17,533 nt of DNA from NCBI GenBank assembly GCA_036741235.1, contig DAINSQ010000103.1:1-17533 (forward strand), read 5' to 3'. The translations under genes and the position numbers were made by a program. Origin of the DNA: JABWBR01 sp036741235 (GTDB taxonomy: Bacteria > Bacteroidota > Bacteroidia > Chitinophagales > Saprospiraceae). Positions 6,741 to 14,965 of this stretch are shown piece by piece. Numbering within the stretch: the stretch's first letter is position 1; each line of letters opens with the position of its first letter. The notes beneath the pieces were generated by a model. It searched no databases. It saw nothing but the letters and a program-made list of their open reading frames with translations, and was not told where the DNA came from.

Positions 6741-7964
6741 TTAATACCTGGTAAATTCCTCCTGATACTTCCCCTTGGCCAATTCAGCATTAAAAGCCGT
6801 GCCGAGTTGATGTATTAGCGTTTTGTATTGTTCATTATCTGGGGCGTATACGTTTTTCATCAACAGCAGTTCGGCATCTTCGGGGCGGTACCAAAGCGAG
6901 AGTTTCAGATCGCCGTAAGCGATATTGATCTCGTGGCTGCTGTATTCGTTGCCAGGGAGGAGATGTTCTTTTGTGAGATGTAATTGATTGAGGACAAAAT
7001 CCACGAGTACCTGTTGCATATCGAGAGAGACGGGGACGAGTGCATAGACGTCTTCATTATCTCTAAAATATCCCTGCCAGAAAGGCAAGCGCTCGAAATG
7101 GCGCAAATGCAGGCGGTATTCGCCTTCGGCAGTGGTTTTCCATTCAAAGTAAGTATTCAGCCACTCGCGGGTGATGGAGTGGGCATCCCGCAGGCGGGTA
7201 TCGGTTTGGTTAAAAGGCAGCGCATAACCCTTGTCGGCGCGGAAGTCATACACAATCAGGGCATACTGGCTGACGACCTTGTTTTTTTCGTTGTCCCAGT
7301 TGGTGATGTTTCCATCATAGACTATCCACTTTTTGTCGGGTGAAAAAGCCACGGCGCCCCGGTGGGCGCCCATGAAATAGTAGTCGTCGATGGTTTCGTT
7401 ATTTTTGTTAAAAACAAACAGGCGCATGTCGGGGATGTGCAACACGGCATGGTCGCTGACGAGCAGGTAATCGCCGCCGCCGATGGTATCCACCGAATCT
7501 TCGGGGTCGCCCATGTACACTTCCTTGCGCTCGCCTGGCTGACCGTCTTCCGCATCCAGCATTTGCAGGCTGGCGAAATCGTAGCCCTGCACAAAAAGTG
7601 GCGAAACGGAAGCTTGTCCGTCTTTTTCGGAAATTAAATACAGGCTTTGACTGCCGGCCAGCAGGGTAGGCGTGGTTGCTCCTTCGAGTATGTACACGCG
7701 CCAGAGGTGGGGGAAGCCGGTATTGGTCTGTAGCGCCTCCGGAAAATCGATGGGTTTGCCGTTGTGCAGTATTTTGTAGCGCAATACCGAATGCGTCACC
7801 CGCCGCCCGACATTCATATTGAAGTATTTGGAATGGTGGGTTTCCATTTGAATGGTAAAAGGACCGTGTAGTACGGTTTTGATCTCTGTTTTGGGCGTAT
7901 TGCCGCAGCCCAGGAAGGAGAATATACTTAGCCAGCCCATGAGGAGATGGGTTTTAAGGTGCAT
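6741..7964 (-). CDS. Putative lipoprotein of unknown function
   Basis: The frame is open far upstream to 8231, but that part overlaps ung on the same strand. The ATG at 7964 gives a 407-residue protein with a lipoprotein signal: a hydrophobic stretch ending FSFLGC with Cys at position 20. It is therefore expected to be anchored in an envelope membrane. The central part has short stretches like beta-propeller (TolB/WD40-like) blades, for example VAFSPDKKWIVYDG and ALIVYDFRADKGYAL. No catalytic motif or named family is recognised. The gene starts 31 bases after the ung stop codon and is probably co-transcribed with it, a link that need not be functional. Its stop abuts the inverted repeat block. 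Confidence 0.75.
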   Translation of the reverse strand: MHLKTHLLMGWLSIFSFLGCGNTPKTEIKTVLHGPFTIQMETHHSKYFNMNVGRRVTHSVLRYKILHNGKPIDFPEALQTNTGFPHLWRVYILEGATTPTLLAGSQSLYLISEKDGQASVSPLFVQGYDFASLQMLDAEDGQPGERKEVYMGDPEDSVDTIGGGDYLLVSDHAVLHIPDMRLFVFNKNNETIDDYYFMGAHRGAVAFSPDKKWIVYDGNITNWDNEKNKVVSQYALIVYDFRADKGYALPFNQTDTRLRDAHSITREWLNTYFEWKTTAEGEYRLHLRHFERLPFWQGYFRDNEDVYALVPVSLDMQQVLVDFVLNQLHLTKEHLLPGNEYSSHEINIAYGDLKLSLWYRPEDAELLLMKNVYAPDNEQYKTLIHQLGTAFNAELAKGKYQEEFTRY

Positions 7965-7995
7965 GATTATTCTTTTATTAGGGTAAACGCATCGT

Positions 7996-8673
7996 TTACG
8001 AGGATATTTGCCAATCCACCGGCCCAATACCATGGGCTGCCAGATATGTATTCGCCTGTGAAAAATGCCGGCACCCCGCAAATCCGCCGCCGGCCAGCGG
8101 AGAAGGGTGGGGGGCCTCGAGTACCAGGTGGCGGGTGGTATCAATGAGCTCCTTTTTCTTTTTGGCAAAATTGCCCCACAGCATAAAAACGAGGTGTTGG
8201 CGTTGCTCAGACAGCTTTTTGATAACCGCATCGGTAAAATACTGCCAGCCGATGTCTTTGTGAGAGCTGGGCTGCTTGTGTTCTACAGTCAGCATGGCGT
8301 TGAGCAGGAAAACGCCGTGACGGGCCCAGTCGCTCAGGTCGCCGTGGTTGGGAACCGGCAGACCCAGGTCGGCGTTTAGTTCTTTGTAGATGTTTTGCAG
8401 CGAGGGCGGTACGCGCACGCCTTTGGGCACTGAAAACGACAGGCCCATGGCTTCGCCGGGGTTGTGGTAGGGATCCTGGCCCAGTATCACAACTTTCACC
8501 TTGTCGAATGGCGTGCTGTTGAATGCATTGAAAATGAGCGGTCCCGGCGGGTAGATGACTTTGTCGGCTTTTTTTTCCTGGTGTAAAAAAGCGGAGATCT
8601 GCTGAAAATAAGGTTGTTGGAATTCATCGGCCAATACGGCTTTCCAACTGGCTTCTATCTTTACGTCGCTCAT
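7996..8673 (-). CDS. ung: Uracil-DNA glycosylase, family 1
   Basis: Ung removes uracil from DNA produced by cytosine deamination or dUTP misincorporation, starting base-excision repair in the cytoplasm. The 225-residue product has all family-1 landmarks: the water-activating motif GQDPYH at 65-70 with catalytic D67, the uracil-stacking Phe in GLSFSV (residue 80), the uracil-binding Asn in LLNAMLTV (N125), and the HPSPL motif with catalytic H189 and the intercalating Leu (193). The segment after HPSPL reads AGGGFAGCRHF, slightly different from the Escherichia coli loop but keeping the G-x-x-H-F end. The length is normal. It is the first gene of a probable two-gene operon with the downstream lipoprotein gene and is divergent from the tRNA gene. 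Confidence 0.97.
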   Translation of the reverse strand: MSDVKIEASWKAVLADEFQQPYFQQISAFLHQEKKADKVIYPPGPLIFNAFNSTPFDKVKVVILGQDPYHNPGEAMGLSFSVPKGVRVPPSLQNIYKELNADLGLPVPNHGDLSDWARHGVFLLNAMLTVEHKQPSSHKDIGWQYFTDAVIKKLSEQRQHLVFMLWGNFAKKKKELIDTTRHLVLEAPHPSPLAGGGFAGCRHFSQANTYLAAHGIGPVDWQISS

Positions 8674-8676
8674 AAC

Positions 8677-8714
8677 AATCGATTACCTGTATTTTGCAGG
8701 TAAAGGTAACGATT
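8677..8714. promoter_or_regulatory. Nested inverted repeats upstream of ung
   Basis: TTACCTG (8683-8689) can pair with CAGGTAA (8697-8703). Alternatively AATCGATTACC (8677-8687) can pair with GGTAACGATT (8705-8714) with one bulged base. The two pairings share the same TTACC and are mutually exclusive. The site begins 4 bases upstream of the ung start codon and just before the tRNA promoter. It could be an operator or a leader structure; there is no evidence for which protein, if any, binds. Confidence 0.35.
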
Positions 8715-8716
8715 AG

Positions 8717-8747
8717 TTGCATCACTTCAGGAATTACCCTATATTTG
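8717..8747 (+). promoter_or_regulatory. Promoter of tRNA-Arg (TTG-N20-TATATTTG)
   Basis: TTG at 8717-8719 is followed after 20 bases by TATATTTG at 8740-8747, a full match to the Bacteroidota -33/-7 consensus TTTG/TAnnTTTG apart from the first base of the upstream element. The predicted start near 8752-8754 leaves a 5' leader of roughly 28 bases before the tRNA at 8781. This is the best promoter match in the window. Confidence 0.65.
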
Positions 8748-8780
8748 CGCTGCTTTTGCAAGCAACTCTCCACACAAAAT

Positions 8781-8853
8781 GGTCCCGTAGCTCAGCGGAT
8801 AGAGCAACTGCCTTCTAAGCAGTCGGTCGCTGGTTCGATTCCAGCCGGGATCA
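8781..8853 (+). tRNA. trnR: tRNA-Arg (anticodon TCT)
   Basis: The 73 bases fold into a full cloverleaf. The acceptor stem is GGTCCCG with CGGGATC (one G-T pair). The D arm is GCTC...GAGC. The anticodon arm is ACTGC / loop CTTCTAA / GCAGT, giving anticodon TCT, which reads AGA. The variable loop is CGGTC and the T arm is GCTGG / TTCGATT / CCAGC. The discriminator base is A and CCA is not encoded. A short T run (CTTTTT, 8854-8859) follows directly and may end transcription. Confidence 0.97.
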
Positions 8854-8860
8854 CTTTTTC

Positions 8861-8924
8861 GGACGCTTGGACGCTTGGTCCATTGGCATCTGTGCCCCTG
8901 TCCCAAAGTCCAATAGTCCATTAC
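8861..8924. repeat. Degenerate 8-bp-phased tandem repeat after tRNA-Arg
   Basis: The region reads in strict 8-base steps: GGACGCTT twice, GGTCCATT, GGCATCTG, TGCCCCTG, TCCCAAAG, TCCAATAG, TCCATTAC. The left (GG...) and right (TCC...) halves are partly complementary (for example TTGGAC and GTCCAA). The AGTCCNNN phase at 8907-8922 matches the units found at 16083-16114. Confidence 0.7.
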
Positions 8925-8952
8925 AACGTTTAATAAACAAATCAATGTTCAA

Positions 8953-11900
8953 ATGAAGGTTTCACTATTTATCCTGACCCTGCTGTTTCCTATATCCCTC
9001 CTCGCCCAATTTTCTCAAAAATACACCCTCTTCTACGGCATAGCCGACGGCATATCGGACATAAAAACCGCCGATTTTAATGCGGATGGAAAAATTGATA
9101 TTGCGGTAGCCGACAATGATCACTTGTCGGTTTTGATCAAACTTGATAGTCTAGACCGTTTTGAACTGCCCGTATCATTGGCGGAAGGTTATCACCACAA
9201 AATAGAAGTGGCCGATTTGGACTACGACGGAGACGTCGATATTTTGACCATTAGCCCCCAGGAACAACTGGTGTGGTATATCAATGCCGGCGACGGCCAA
9301 TTCAGCGCCACACAATACATTGATGCCGAGGTAGGGGGCATCAGTGGTATCGCCATGGCTGATTTTGATACAGACGGGTTTGTAGATATCGTCATTTCAA
9401 CCGGTGACGGCGCTTCGTCGCACCGGGCAGTATATCGCTACCGGAACCTCCAAAACGGAAATTTCGCCGCCCGGGATACCCTGACCACTTTTATTGGCAA
9501 TAATTTTTACGATACCGTTTTTGCCGCCGACGTGGATGGCGACGGGCTTACCGATGTGTTATCATCGATCGGTTTTCAGAACAGCCGTATCGTATGGTAT
9601 AAAAACCTTGGCGCAGGGGTGTTTGCCAATGAACAGGTATTGATCAATCTCGGTACTTACAATTTGCTGGCCTATGATTTTGACGGCGACAGCCATACGG
9701 ATATCGTTTTCGGAACGCTGCAAGATATTATGTTTGCAAAAAATAATGGCGACGCCACTTTTCAGCCTTATTATTCTATTTATAATAAACAATTGCTCCA
9801 CGACTTAACCGCCGCAGATACCGATCTCGACGGCGATATGGATATTTACGCTACTTACGATGGAACCTCTGCCCCTTATATATTGAGGATGATGAATAAC
9901 GGCGACGGCACTTACGCAACCAATAGCGTACCTACCGACGACAACCCCATGCGCGCCCTGTTTATTGGAGAAATCAACGGCGACAGCCTTCCCGATCTTT
10001 TTGCGGCAACCAAATTCGACGAGTTATTTTATTTTGTCAATCCCGGCGCCGGCAATTATTTCAACCACGAAGATGCAGGCCACGTGTATTACCCCGAGGG
10101 AATGGCAATCGGCGATATCGACGCCGACGGCGATGAAGACATCATCCTGGGCTCCGAAGGCGCAGCTTTTACGGCCTCCTACATCAACCAGGGCGGCGGC
10201 AGTTTCCGGTTTGGTCAAAAAATTCACGAAAGCCTTTCTACGCAATTGATGCTTTTTGATTTTAACGGCGACGGCTACCAGGATGTGCTGAAAAGTCAAA
10301 ATTATCTGGCTTTTCCCTATACCCAGGTGCAAATTCATTTTAACAATGCCGCAGGCAGTTTCAACCAGGTAGTGGGCATGCCTGCCTCGGGAGGATTTAC
10401 GAGCTACGGCTATCCTTACGATGTAAATGCCGATGGTTTAACCGACTTGATTTTCTGCCGCCGCTCGGATAACCGGGGCGTTCATTGGCGAAAAAATTTA
10501 GGGAATAATACCTTCGGTACCGGAGGGCAATTGCTGAACATGGGTGATGCCAATCCCCTTTTTGCTCAGCCTCACGATATTGACGGCGATGGCGACGACG
10601 ACCTGGTGGTGGTATATATTTACGGCAATCAGAATATCAATCCGCATATTTATTGGTACGAAAACACCGGCCCCAATGCTTATACAGCCCATTTGATCGA
10701 TCAAAATCAAGGCAATTTCAACGATATTGAAATCTGCGATATCGACGATGACGGGACACTCGATATCCTGGTTGTTTCCAGTGTGGTAACCCTATACCGC
10801 AATGACGGCTTTGGCGTATTTTCTGAAGAACTACCCGCCTTCGACCTCGCCAATGCGCCCATGAATCTGTTGCCCGGCGATTTTGACTTCGATGGCGATT
10901 TGGATCTTGCCGCGTCTTCTTTTTGGAATCAATATGTAGTATGGCTGGAAAATATAGACGGCACAGGCACACAATTTACTACGCATTGGTTGGATGACGA
11001 TTTGGATGGCGCCGATGACATGGCTTTTTTTGATATCAATAATGACGATAAAAAAGACCTGGTAGTGGCTGCAAAAGGTGAAGTCGCTTTTTATTCTAAT
11101 ATGCATCCAGTACCGCCGGCGCTTTCTGTTGCTGACGTTACGGCTGTTTGTTTCGACAATGGAACTCCTGCCGATTCATTAGACGACCAAACAGTCTTGT
11201 CTTTTGTCGTCGTGGAAGGCGCTTTGTCTGAACTAGGAGACACGGCATTAATTACCATCAACGAAACGACCTATCTCAGCCCCTTTGGCGCCGTTTTTAT
11301 GCTCTCCTTGCCCAACCAGTCTCTGAATGGCGAGCCTGTTTCTGTGCGAGTGGCCGGTCTCGAAATCGATAGCGTATTTATCGAATTTGCTATTGACAAC
11401 CCCGGTACTTGCTCAGGCGCAGTGCCTTCTATCACTGCGGCCGTATTGTCGGTTACCTGCCAGGATAACCAGACCGCTGCACTGCCTGCCGACGACTTTT
11501 TAATTATTGACGTACTGGTGCAGCAGGAGTTTCTGAGCGACACGTTCGTTGTATCCTCTCCTGAAATAGCTTTTACGCCGGTAAGCGGCCCTTATGGGGA
11601 AACCGTAGCAATTATCCTGCCTCCGGGTTCTGCCACCCAAGGCGATTTTGTTCTTCAATTTGAGGATTCCCAGCATCCCGGTTTTAGCACATCCGGACAA
11701 GTTGTTAATCCCGGTAGTTGCTCGGTAGTGGGAGCAGAAAACCCAGCGTTTGAAAATATATCTGTTTTAATTAGCCCCAACCCTTTTCATGAAAAGGTGA
11801 CCTTAACTGTAAGCGGCTTAGCCCCGCAGGCGAATTATCGATTGTCGGTTTATGATGGGTTAGGAAGGAATGTATTAAATTCTCCTGTTTCTGAAGGATC

Positions 11901-12006
11901 CTGTATTGTGGATATGAATAATTTGAAAGGAGCTATTTATTTTTTCCAAATAATTAATAACCAAACAGGAGTGGCGGTGAAAAGTGGGAGCATAGTGAAG
12001 GCATAA
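8953..12006 (+). CDS. Secreted FG-GAP/VCBS-repeat protein with type IX secretion sorting domain
   Basis: The 1017-residue product has a signal peptide of about 18 residues (MKVSLFILTLLFPISLLA). Fourteen FG-GAP/VCBS motifs follow to about residue 715, each with a D-x-(D/N)-x-D-G-x-x-D-(I/L/V) calcium-type loop, such as DFNADGKIDI, DVDGDGLTDV and DIDGDGDDDL. Two tandem modules of about 100 residues follow (about 720-825 and 826-927). Each starts with V(T/L)(A/S)V(C/T)C-like strands and a DNxT-x-A-D/P-x-DD stretch and ends with PG(T/S)CS. The last ~85 residues form a type A T9SS sorting domain (ISPNPFHEKVTL, YDGLGRNV, LKGAIYFFQI). The protein is expected at the cell surface or outside, probably for binding or adhesion; no enzyme motif is seen. 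The start at 8953 directly precedes the signal peptide. Confidence 0.93.
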   Translation: MKVSLFILTLLFPISLLAQFSQKYTLFYGIADGISDIKTADFNADGKIDIAVADNDHLSVLIKLDSLDRFELPVSLAEGYHHKIEVADLDYDGDVDILTISPQEQLVWYINAGDGQFSATQYIDAEVGGISGIAMADFDTDGFVDIVISTGDGASSHRAVYRYRNLQNGNFAARDTLTTFIGNNFYDTVFAADVDGDGLTDVLSSIGFQNSRIVWYKNLGAGVFANEQVLINLGTYNLLAYDFDGDSHTDIVFGTLQDIMFAKNNGDATFQPYYSIYNKQLLHDLTAADTDLDGDMDIYATYDGTSAPYILRMMNNGDGTYATNSVPTDDNPMRALFIGEINGDSLPDLFAATKFDELFYFVNPGAGNYFNHEDAGHVYYPEGMAIGDIDADGDEDIILGSEGAAFTASYINQGGGSFRFGQKIHESLSTQLMLFDFNGDGYQDVLKSQNYLAFPYTQVQIHFNNAAGSFNQVVGMPASGGFTSYGYPYDVNADGLTDLIFCRRSDNRGVHWRKNLGNNTFGTGGQLLNMGDANPLFAQPHDIDGDGDDDLVVVYIYGNQNINPHIYWYENTGPNAYTAHLIDQNQGNFNDIEICDIDDDGTLDILVVSSVVTLYRNDGFGVFSEELPAFDLANAPMNLLPGDFDFDGDLDLAASSFWNQYVVWLENIDGTGTQFTTHWLDDDLDGADDMAFFDINNDDKKDLVVAAKGEVAFYSNMHPVPPALSVADVTAVCFDNGTPADSLDDQTVLSFVVVEGALSELGDTALITINETTYLSPFGAVFMLSLPNQSLNGEPVSVRVAGLEIDSVFIEFAIDNPGTCSGAVPSITAAVLSVTCQDNQTAALPADDFLIIDVLVQQEFLSDTFVVSSPEIAFTPVSGPYGETVAIILPPGSATQGDFVLQFEDSQHPGFSTSGQVVNPGSCSVVGAENPAFENISVLISPNPFHEKVTLTVSGLAPQANYRLSVYDGLGRNVLNSPVSEGSCIVDMNNLKGAIYFFQIINNQTGVAVKSGSIVKA

Positions 12007-12020
12007 TTCTAATAAACAAC

Positions 12021-12590
12021 ATGGAAGACAAAATTGATTCTGTTGAAAAAAAAGAACCGGAAAAAATCGCCGAAAGTATAAATCCGGTTCAGGAAGTCGA
12101 TAAATCAGATACCGGCCAGGCAATCATCCAATTTAAAGAGAAGCCCTGGCAAACTTATGTATTTGAATTTTTTATGCTTTTTTTAGCTGTATTCTGCGGC
12201 TTTTTTGCCGAATACAAACTGGAAGACCTGCTTGAAAAAGACATGGAGAGAAACTACATCGTATCCATGGTGGACGACTTAAAAAGGGATACTTTTAATT
12301 TCAGGCGATCTATAGAAGACGGGCAGCAGGCCATGTTTATGATGGATTCTTTAATAAAACTTCTGAAATCGCCACAAAGAAATTCACATACTTCAACCAT
12401 GTATTACCTCGCACGAAGAATTACCCAAAAGATCGTCCCGTATGAGATTTTTGACCGCACCTATTCACAAATGAAAAGTTCTGGTAATTTAAGGGTCTTG
12501 CACTCTCCCGAAATCGCGACTTATATCAGCGGCTATTATTTTGACATAACATTATTGGCCTCTCAACAAAATTATATCAATAACCTGTAA
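12021..12590 (+). CDS. Membrane-anchored Bacteroidota conserved protein, N-terminal part before an in-frame stop
   Basis: This 189-residue piece has an acidic/basic cytoplasmic N-terminus and one hydrophobic segment (about residues 46-64, FEFFMLFLAVFCGFFAEY). A charged helical region LEDLLEKDMERNYIVSMVDDLKRDTFNFRRS follows, an arrangement I have seen in conserved proteins of unknown function in this phylum. The frame ends at TAA (12588-12590) but continues without shift or further stop to 12890, so the intact gene would be about 289 residues. It starts 14 bases after the FG-GAP gene and may share its transcript. Either the gene is newly broken, or the stop is a sequencing error or is read through. 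Confidence 0.7.
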   Translation: MEDKIDSVEKKEPEKIAESINPVQEVDKSDTGQAIIQFKEKPWQTYVFEFFMLFLAVFCGFFAEYKLEDLLEKDMERNYIVSMVDDLKRDTFNFRRSIEDGQQAMFMMDSLIKLLKSPQRNSHTSTMYYLARRITQKIVPYEIFDRTYSQMKSSGNLRVLHSPEIATYISGYYFDITLLASQQNYINNL

Positions 12591-12890
12591 TTGGAGTATA
12601 TCAACAATGTCGCGGTCGTATTTGACGCTGCTATTTTTCACAAAATGTATACGGATGCCGGGCTCACGGTTACCAATACGTTTGATGCGCTTGATTTTCC
12701 TTCACGGATACTGCCGCCTGAAGACAATCCGCCATTAGCCAATGAGAGCAAAGCGGCTATCGATAACCTGATAGGAACATTACATTATTTGTATGCCAGG
12801 ATGTTGAGTACCAATAGCAATATCCGCAACCAAAACGATGGGGCAATAAAGTTGATGAGATTATTGCAGGTTGCCTATCGATTGGAATAA
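12591..12890 (+). pseudogene. C-terminal part of the gene interrupted by TAA at 12588-12590
   Basis: Immediately after the in-frame TAA the same frame stays open for 99 codons (LEYINNVAVVFDAAIF... to LLQVAYRLE) and ends at a normal TAA (12888-12890). There is no ATG at its beginning (the first codon is TTG) and no gap. The repeated sense across the stop (YINNL before it, LEYINN after it) suggests one continuous helix. It is very unlikely to be an independent gene. A single substitution such as CAA, GAA or AAA to TAA would explain the break. Confidence 0.75.
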
Positions 12891-12907
12891 GGTTATTGAA
12901 CAGTCTA

Positions 12908-14227
12908 TCAAAAAAATGCCCCATAGGCCAACCCCGAAATCGTAGCCATTATTACCACCAATCCCACATAAACCACCGTCTTTTGGGTGCCCAGCACTTC
13001 CCGTATCACCAACATATTCGGCAAAGACAACGAAGGGCCGGCCAGCAACAGCGCCAGTGCCGGGCCTTTGCCCATGCCGGAGGCTATCAGGCCTTGTAAG
13101 ATGGGCACCTCGGTGAGGGTGGCGAAATACATAAAGGCGCCGACTATCGATGCAAAAAGGTTGGAGAACACCGAATTGCCTCCTACCAGCCAGGTGATCC
13201 ATTCGCCCGGAATAATACCTGGGATCGTTTGGCCGTCGTGGGTGGAGCCCAGCAAAAATCCTGCAATAACAACGCCTATGGCCAGGAGCGGCAGGATCTG
13301 CCTGGCAAAACCCCAGGTGGAAATGGTCCATTCTTTGTTTTCGTCGTCGCTTTTGTCGTAAAGGGTGATCAGGCTAAGCGCCGTGATGCCTACGAGCATG
13401 GGGACCATCGGACTGGGAGCGAGGAATGCGGCAATGGCGGTAGCTGCAACGCCCCCCAACACCCATTGCCATTTTATTTTTAAAATAAATACCAGCGATA
13501 AGGCCAGCATCAGGCTGAAAAAGCCGGTGATATGCCATTTGTAAGCCCAGATATAATACCAGGCGCTGCTATGATCATCGCCGGCAGGACTTCCCCAATT
13601 GGCAAATACCAAAATGAATACCAGTGAAAAGAAGTGAAAAGCAGTTTGCCATAAGGGGCGTTTTTCTGGTGGAAGTTCAAAGTTGAGCTGTGCTTCGCGT
13701 TTGGCTTTTTCTTCCTTTCGGTAAATAAATGACATTGCAGCGCCGATAATGATGCTGAATGCCACTGCGCCAATGGTGCGCGCAATGCCCATTTCTATAC
13801 CCAAAATACGAGCGGTGAGAATAATAGCTAATATATTGATGGCCGGACCGGAATACAAAAAAGCGATGGCCGGGCCCAATCCCGCGCCGCGCCTGTGAAT
13901 ACTGGAAAATAACGGGAGAATGGTACAAGAGCATACCGCTAATATGGCGCCCGAAAGGGCTGCCACGCTATAAGCCAGCCATTTTTTCGCATTCGCGCCA
14001 AAATACCGCAGCACGTACGCCTGGCTCACAAAAACGGATATCACGCCGGCGATGAAAAAGGCAGGCAGCAGGCATAAGATAACGTGCTCCCGCGCATACC
14101 ACTTCGCGAGATCGAGGGTGGCATCTACGGCGGTCATAAATTGCGCGCTTTCAATGGGAAGAAAAAAGACAGCGGCAAACACCGCGGATATCCAGAAGAG
14201 GATTTTTAGTTCTTGTTTTGCTTCCAT
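12908..14227 (-). CDS. Permease of the DUF318/ArsP (PF03773) family
   Basis: This 439-residue membrane protein has about eight to ten hydrophobic segments in two similar halves, separated by a cytoplasmic charged loop (YRKEEKAKREAQ). The first half carries the family signature AVCSCTILPLF with C99 and C101, followed by GAGLGPAIAFLYSGPAINILA. The second half has the related EVPILQGLIASGMGKGPALALLLAGPSLSLPN. Family members include ArsP, an efflux permease for trivalent methylated and aromatic arsenicals; others have unknown substrates. It is the last gene of the five-gene ArsR-led operon, 27 bases after the ArsG-like gene, supporting a metalloid or organoarsenical export role (inference). It converges on the interrupted gene with only 17 bases between stops. 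Confidence 0.88.
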   Translation of the reverse strand: MEAKQELKILFWISAVFAAVFFLPIESAQFMTAVDATLDLAKWYAREHVILCLLPAFFIAGVISVFVSQAYVLRYFGANAKKWLAYSVAALSGAILAVCSCTILPLFSSIHRRGAGLGPAIAFLYSGPAINILAIILTARILGIEMGIARTIGAVAFSIIIGAAMSFIYRKEEKAKREAQLNFELPPEKRPLWQTAFHFFSLVFILVFANWGSPAGDDHSSAWYYIWAYKWHITGFFSLMLALSLVFILKIKWQWVLGGVAATAIAAFLAPSPMVPMLVGITALSLITLYDKSDDENKEWTISTWGFARQILPLLAIGVVIAGFLLGSTHDGQTIPGIIPGEWITWLVGGNSVFSNLFASIVGAFMYFATLTEVPILQGLIASGMGKGPALALLLAGPSLSLPNMLVIREVLGTQKTVVYVGLVVIMATISGLAYGAFF

Positions 14228-14254
14228 GACAAATCATTTTTTTGGTAAGCAAAA

Positions 14255-14965
14255 TCAACTCAACCAACCTGCAAACATCGCGACGTAGTATATGCCCACG
14301 ATCAGAAATACCGCACCGACGGCGTATCGCATTACTTTTTCTACCCGTTGAATGGCATTAAACCAGGCGCTCACCTTCTCCATGCTGAAAGCCAGCAGGT
14401 AGGTGAACAGCAACACCGGCAAACCCGTGCCCAGGGCAAAAACCAGTGGAATTGAAAACGCATCGCTCGCGCTGAGTGTGAGCGGGATGAGCATGCCGAA
14501 ATACAAAGCGCCGCTATAGGGGCAAAATGCCAGCGCAAAAATAACGCCCAGCAAAAAAGCGCCCCAAAGCCCCTGCCGTCCTACCCGGTCGGCAATTTTC
14601 TGTATAAAAATACTACCCTTGAAATGCAACGGAATTACGTTGAGCATGATCAACCCGATGACGATCAGCAACGGCCCCAGCCATTTTTCGCCGTTACCCT
14701 GGAAAAAGCGGGCTATGTGAAACTTGCTGGCGCCGGTATACAAGGCCACGGCAATACCCATATAACTTACCGCCCGGCCCAGGGTGTATAGCAAACCGCT
14801 CCACAATACTTTGCGCTTTTCGGTAAATCCCTTGGCAATGAAGGCCGTAGCGGTGATGTTGGTGGCCAGCGGACAAGGGCTGATGGCCGTCAGCAAGCCC
14901 AGCGCCAGTGCGGAAAGCCAGGGGAAGTCCTGGCTTTGAGCCAGCGATTGCAACCACTCGGTCAT
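14255..14965 (-). CDS. arsG: ArsG-like CcdA/DsbD-family membrane protein (putative aminobenzylarsenical efflux permease)
   Basis: The 236-residue product has about six membrane segments of the LysE/CcdA type. It has SPCPLATNITATAFIAKGF near residue 29-47 and FCPYSGALYFGMLIPL near 147-162. The SPCPLATN motif is typical of proteins annotated as ArsG, the efflux permease of the arsEFG system for aromatic arsenicals. The two cysteines C31 and C148 are positioned like the redox pair of CcdA and DsbD, so disulfide/electron transfer is a serious alternative to transport. The gene overlaps the ArsF-like gene by ATGA, implying coupled translation. The name rests on remembered family resemblance and on operon order. 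Confidence 0.78.
   Translation of the reverse strand: MTEWLQSLAQSQDFPWLSALALGLLTAISPCPLATNITATAFIAKGFTEKRKVLWSGLLYTLGRAVSYMGIAVALYTGASKFHIARFFQGNGEKWLGPLLIVIGLIMLNVIPLHFKGSIFIQKIADRVGRQGLWGAFLLGVIFALAFCPYSGALYFGMLIPLTLSASDAFSIPLVFALGTGLPVLLFTYLLAFSMEKVSAWFNAIQRVEKVMRYAVGAVFLIVGIYYVAMFAGWLS

Noticed and set aside
7965..8231. N-terminal extension of the lipoprotein frame to 8231 (496 residues)
   Set aside because: The extension overlaps ung on the same strand, has an unusual composition, and would bury a clear lipoprotein signal that starts at 7964.
8694..8933. 79-codon frame with a PVAQRIEQLPSKQSV-like product
   Set aside because: This is the familiar translation artefact of a tRNA gene; the tRNA-Arg lies inside it.
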